Below are positions 60,738 through 64,000 of a DNA stretch of 64,000 nucleotides, piece after piece. The DNA lies in the NCBI GenBank assembly GCA_963726615.1, contig CAVSCX010000006.1, positions 372,001 through 436,000 on the forward strand, read 5' to 3'. The translations under genes were made by a program, and so were the position numbers. This stretch comes from CAWDZK01 sp963726615. GTDB taxonomy: Bacteria > Actinomycetota > Actinomycetes > JACCUZ01. The first letter of the stretch is position 1; each line of letters begins with the position of its first letter. Under the pieces are notes generated by a model. It made no database searches, had not been told where the DNA came from, and saw only the letters and a program-made list of their open reading frames with translations.

Positions 60738-62252
60738 ATGGGGGATGCGGGTAGCAAGGCGACCGGTGACGAGGCCCGGGAGTTCGCCCAGGCCCTCCGG
60801 GCGTTGCTCGAGTGGCTGCCCCCGGGCGGCACGGGCGCGGCCGCCAACCCCGTCGTCGCCTTGGTCCGCGGCCATCTGGGGTCGGGGGTCGAGGCATCGG
60901 TCCTGACCAACGAGCTGCCGGTGTTCGAACACGTCAACGTGCAGACGGCCCTCGACGCCTGGAGCATCGCCGACGGCCGCTCCGTGACGGTCCAGGGCAT
61001 CGCGATCCCGCCGCACTACGAGGCCCCGACGCTGCAGCACCTCGTGCACGGCGAGGCTCTCGGCCCGGTGACCCCGTCCGCTCCCGACCTCGTCGACCTC
61101 CCGTCCGGTCCCGGCCGGACCACGGCCTGCCTGCGGCGGGCTGTGCTCCTCGTCGAGGACGCCCGCGGCCGGTACGTCGTCATGGTCCGCGGCCCGGACC
61201 CGCACCAGGAGCCGGCGGTCGCCGTCGAGGTCGCCGGTCTCGCCACCGAGGTGGCGCAGGCCGTCCTGCGCGAGCTCGCCGACCTCCGGCTGCGGTTGAA
61301 CGTCTACCGAGGGCAGGTCGTCGAGCTGGTCCCGGGCCAACGCGGGCTCGAGGCGACCTTCCCCGTCCTCCCGCGGACCGACCGGGACGACGTGGTCCTC
61401 CCCGAGGACACCCTCCGTCGGGTGGAGCGGCACGCGCTGGACGTCGTGGTCCATCGGGCCGCCTTGCGCCAGGCGGGACAGCACCTCAAGCGCGGCCTGC
61501 TGCTCTTCGGTCCCCCCGGGACCGGCAAGACGCACACCACCCGCTACCTGGTGCAGCAGCTGCAGGGCGCGACGGTGCTCATGCTCTCGGCGCAGTCGCT
61601 GCACGCCGTCGGGCCTATCACGAAGCTCGCCCGGGACCTGCAGCCGTCCGTCCTCGTCCTCGAGGACGTCGACCTCGTCGCGGAGGACCGCGGCTTCGGG
61701 CCGGGCCCCAGTCCGGTCCTCTTCAGCCTGCTCGACGCGATGGACGGCGCCGCGGCGGACGCCGACCTGCTGTTCCTGCTGACCACGAACCGGGCCGACC
61801 TGCTCGAGCCGGCGCTCGCCGCCCGCCCGGGCCGGGTCGACGTTGCCGTCGAGATCCCGCTGCCGGACGAAGGCGGCCGCCGGCGGCTGCTCGAGGTCTA
61901 CACCCGCGGCCTGCGGCTGGAGCTCGACGACACCGCGCTGGACGACGTTGTCGCGCGCACGGCCGGCGTCACGGCGTCGTTCGTCAAGGAGCTGGTACGG
62001 CGGGCGGTGCTCGAGTCGCTGTCGCTGGGTCGGCCGCCCGACGCGCCGCTCACCGGGGACGTCGTGGTCGCAGCTCTCGACGACCTTCTCGACTCCGGCC
62101 AGGCGGTCACCCGGGCGTTGCTCGGGGCTGGGCCGACCGCAGAGGGCGACAGGTCGGCCGGCGGCCATCGGGGCGCAGGCTGGCTCGCTGCCGGCCCGGG
62201 CGCGCAGGCTGCGGCGTACGGCGTCGACGTGCAGACCTGGCCGGAGGGCTGA
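60738..62252 (+). CDS. AAA-type ATPase with uncharacterised N-terminal domain
   Basis: A 504-aa protein. Residues 1-240 are an N-terminal domain I do not recognise. The AAA module follows: Walker A GPPGTGKT (258-265), Walker B VLVLEDVDLV, sensor LLTTNRADLLEPALAARPGR (with an Arg-finger-like position) and a C-terminal helical lid. It resembles single-module Cdc48/FtsH-type AAA proteins without a protease domain. I start at the ATG at 60738 because codon use upstream is not coding-like. It stands alone between SHOCT and VOC genes. Probably a protein-remodelling ATPase of unknown substrate. Confidence 0.75.
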   Translation: MGDAGSKATGDEAREFAQALRALLEWLPPGGTGAAANPVVALVRGHLGSGVEASVLTNELPVFEHVNVQTALDAWSIADGRSVTVQGIAIPPHYEAPTLQHLVHGEALGPVTPSAPDLVDLPSGPGRTTACLRRAVLLVEDARGRYVVMVRGPDPHQEPAVAVEVAGLATEVAQAVLRELADLRLRLNVYRGQVVELVPGQRGLEATFPVLPRTDRDDVVLPEDTLRRVERHALDVVVHRAALRQAGQHLKRGLLLFGPPGTGKTHTTRYLVQQLQGATVLMLSAQSLHAVGPITKLARDLQPSVLVLEDVDLVAEDRGFGPGPSPVLFSLLDAMDGAAADADLLFLLTTNRADLLEPALAARPGRVDVAVEIPLPDEGGRRRLLEVYTRGLRLELDDTALDDVVARTAGVTASFVKELVRRAVLESLSLGRPPDAPLTGDVVVAALDDLLDSGQAVTRALLGAGPTAEGDRSAGGHRGAGWLAAGPGAQAAAYGVDVQTWPEG

Positions 62253-62319
62253 CCCGCGGGGTGGCCAGGTCGGCAACTGGTTCGACAGGTGTCGGTTCTG
62301 TGCTGTTTGCTACCCGACC

Positions 62320-62706
62320 GTGAGCATCCGCTGGCAGTGCATGAACATCGACTCCACCGATCCGGCGCGGATCGCGACGTTCTGGGAGCAGACGCTGGGC
62401 TGGCGCCGGACCTACGACACGGCGGACGAGGTCGTCCTCGAGCCCCCCGAGGGCAGCCCGGAGGACGGGGTCGCGCCGGACATCCTGTTCGCGCGGGTGC
62501 CGGAGCAGAAGACCGTGAAGAACCGGCTGCACGTCGATCTGCGGCCCACCGACCAGGCCGCCGAGGTGGCCCGGCTGGAGGCGCTCGGCGCGACCCGGGT
62601 CTCGGTGGGCCAGGGTGACGACGTCACCTGGGTGGTGCTGGCCGACCCGGACGGCAACGAGTTCTGCGTCCTGCGGGCGCTGACCGCCGAGGAGCTCGCG
62701 GAGTGA
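62320..62706 (+). CDS. VOC-family (glyoxalase-like) protein
   Basis: A 128-aa protein with the VOC/glyoxalase fold in one unit: IRWQCMNIDSTDPARIATFW, LGWRRTYDT and the closing VVLADPDGNEFCVL. The usual metal-ligand positions cannot be proven by eye, so enzyme, resistance or binding roles are all open. The GTG at 62320 is used. Its stop overlaps the next ABC ATPase gene, so co-transcription is likely. Confidence 0.82.
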   Translation: MSIRWQCMNIDSTDPARIATFWEQTLGWRRTYDTADEVVLEPPEGSPEDGVAPDILFARVPEQKTVKNRLHVDLRPTDQAAEVARLEALGATRVSVGQGDDVTWVVLADPDGNEFCVLRALTAEELAE

Positions 62707-63677
62707 GCGAGCCCGTGATCGAGGCGGTCGGCCTGCGGCGGACCTACCGCACCCGCATCAGTCCCTGGCGGCGTACGACCCGCGAGGTCGAGGCGGTGCG
62801 CGGCGTCGACTTCGCGGTAGAGCGCGGGGAGCTGTTCGGCCTGCTCGGCCCGAACGGCGCGGGCAAGACCACGACGATCAAGATGCTGATCACGCTGCTG
62901 CTGCCGACGTCCGGCACGGCGCGGGTCCTGGGTCACGACGTGGTCGAGTCGCCGCGCGAGGTGCGCCGGCGGGTCGGCTACGTCTTCGGCGGCGACCGCG
63001 GGCTGTACGAGCGGCTGTCCGGGCTGGACAACCTGCGCTACTTCGCCGAGCTGTACGGCGTTCCCGCCCGCGAGCAGAAGGCGCGCATCGCCGAGCTGCT
63101 CGAGCTGGCCGGGCTCGCCGGCCGGGAGAAGGAGCGGGTCGAGGGCTACTCCCGCGGCATGCGGCAGCGCCTGCACATCGCCCGGGGCCTCCTGCACCGG
63201 CCCGAGGTGCTGTTCCTCGACGAGCCGTCGATCGGCATCGACCCGGTCGGCGCCCGGGAGCTGCGCGCGACGGTCGCCGACCTTCGCAACTCCGGCACCA
63301 CGATCCTGCTCACGACGCACTACATGTTCGAGGCCGACGAGCTCTGCGACCGGATCGCCGTCATCGCCGACGGCCGGATAGTGGCGGAGGGCACACCGGC
63401 CGACCTCAAGAGCCGGGTCGGCGAGGGGTCCGTTGTCGAGGTGGAGCTCTTCGGGGCCCCGGACGGGGCGCTCGACCGGGTCCAGGCGCTGGCGGGCGTC
63501 CGGTCGGCGATGCTGGAGGAGCGGGGCCAGGTGCAGGTGCTCGTCGTCCGGGCGGAGCCCGGCGCCGAGGTGACCCAGCCGGTCCTCGCCTGCCTGGACG
63601 GCATCGCGCTCGGGCGGGTCTCCACCCGTCAGCCGACGCTGGAGGACGCCTACGTCGAGCTGGTGGAGTCGGCATGA
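62703..63677 (+). CDS. ABC transporter ATP-binding protein (NatA/CcmA-like)
   Basis: A 324-aa ATPase subunit of an ABC-2 exporter. Walker A is GPNGAGKTTTIK, the signature YSRGMRQRLHIARG is intact, Walker B is VLFLDEPSIGIDPVG and the H-loop is LLTTHYMFEADEL. The C-terminal 90 residues are the family's extra domain. The GTG overlaps the VOC stop, and the stop overlaps the permease. Substrate unknown (drug, lipid or polysaccharide). Confidence 0.92.
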   Translation: MSEPVIEAVGLRRTYRTRISPWRRTTREVEAVRGVDFAVERGELFGLLGPNGAGKTTTIKMLITLLLPTSGTARVLGHDVVESPREVRRRVGYVFGGDRGLYERLSGLDNLRYFAELYGVPAREQKARIAELLELAGLAGREKERVEGYSRGMRQRLHIARGLLHRPEVLFLDEPSIGIDPVGARELRATVADLRNSGTTILLTTHYMFEADELCDRIAVIADGRIVAEGTPADLKSRVGEGSVVEVELFGAPDGALDRVQALAGVRSAMLEERGQVQVLVVRAEPGAEVTQPVLACLDGIALGRVSTRQPTLEDAYVELVESA

Positions 63678-64000
63678 CCGCCGGGTCGGCGCACCTGCTG
63701 CGCGTGCTCGCGGTGGGCTGGTGGTTCCACCTCAAGATGCTGTCGCGGTCGGCGTTCAACGGGGTCCTGCAGATCCTCTGGCCGCTGTTCTTCGCCACCA
63801 TCGCCTTCCTCATGTACGGCATCGGCGGCGACGACCGCACGCTGCTCTTCGCGTCGATCGGCGCCAGCGTGATGGGGGTCTGGTCCGCGGTCAGCACGTC
63901 GGGCAGCGGCGCGGTCCAGCGCGAACGCTGGCAGGGCACCCTCGAGCTGCTCGTCGCGGCACCCGTCCCGCTCGCGAGCGTCCTGCTGCCCATCACGACG
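63674..64000 (+). CDS. ABC-2 type permease, partial at window end
   Basis: The first 109 codons of an ABC-2 permease: MTAGSAHLLRVLAVGWWFHL, then a TM helix (LQILWPLFFATIAFLMYGIG) and GTLELLVAAPVPLASVLL, the family's cytoplasmic coupling-helix region. The ATG at 63674 overlaps the upstream ATPase stop. The remainder lies beyond the window. Confidence 0.85.
   Translation, partial: MTAGSAHLLRVLAVGWWFHLKMLSRSAFNGVLQILWPLFFATIAFLMYGIGGDDRTLLFASIGASVMGVWSAVSTSGSGAVQRERWQGTLELLVAAPVPLASVLLPITT

Overview
The window is high-GC (roughly 70 percent or more), densely coded and rich in GTG starts and 1-4 bp start/stop overlaps. The order of its housekeeping genes (dxr, site-2 protease, ispG; proS; rimP, nusA, ylxR, infB, ylxP, rbfA, truB; ribF, rpsO, pnp, M16 peptidase, dapB; thyA, dfrA, dapA, rnj; ftsK, rodZ-like, rimO, pgsA, cinA, clgR) is the conserved chromosomal arrangement of Actinomycetota. 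I see no plasmid or phage backbone, no rRNA or tRNA gene and no CRISPR array. I cannot name the genus from the sequence alone.

Layout. 1-8.3 kb: a partial GABA-type aminotransferase divergent from an aldehyde dehydrogenase, a small HTH gene, a TetR regulator divergent from an MMPL transporter, a secreted trypsin-like protease and a YihY/BrkB membrane protein. 8.35-12.9 kb: dxr, rip1/rseP-type protease and ispG (MEP isoprenoid pathway plus regulated intramembrane proteolysis) and a GNAT gene. 13-16.6 kb: an ABC exporter pair. 16.7-21 kb: proS, a HAD hydrolase, a frameshifted TSUP permease and an APH(6)-like kinase. 21-25.3 kb: a secreted S8 protease with a WSGKS repeat tail, translationally coupled to a membrane GAF-GGDEF-EAL protein. 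25.3-35.1 kb: two small ferritin-like genes, then the translation/ribosome-maturation cluster, interrupted by a divergent YczE/MocR pair. 35.1-40.7 kb: a truncated GT39-type gene, kynureninase, an SMI1/KNR4-like gene, ribF, a polytopic membrane protein and a frameshifted aldo/keto reductase. 40.9-50.9 kb: rpsO, pnp, M16 protease, dapB, GNAT and nitroreductase genes, thyA, dfrA, dapA and rnj. 50.9-52.1 kb: an accessory cassette in which an AbiEi/DUF559-like gene lies between two related 52-bp palindromes. 52.2-58.6 kb: ftsK, rodZ-like, rimO, pgsA, cinA and clgR. 58.7-64 kb: an endonuclease VIII-like gene, small membrane/SHOCT genes, an AAA ATPase, a VOC protein and the start of an ABC exporter operon cut by the window end.

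How it fits together. RimP, NusA, IF-2, RbfA and TruB serve 30S maturation, transcription and initiation; RpsO, PNPase and RNase J serve ribosome and RNA turnover; DapA/DapB make lysine and cell-wall precursors; ThyA/DHFR recycle folate for dTMP. Several genes have a TANNNT hexamer 6-7 nt before the start codon and no Shine-Dalgarno sequence, suggesting leaderless transcripts.

Most unusual items: the palindrome-bounded nuclease-like cassette (50912-52126); the S8 protease/c-di-GMP gene pair with a BldD-box-like site and a separate inverted repeat upstream (21018-25308); the YczE/MocR operator; and four damaged genes (a protease pro-region remnant, TSUP, GT39-type and AKR). Apart from the damaged GT39-type locus (35104-35610), no stretch over about 300 bases lacks a gene.
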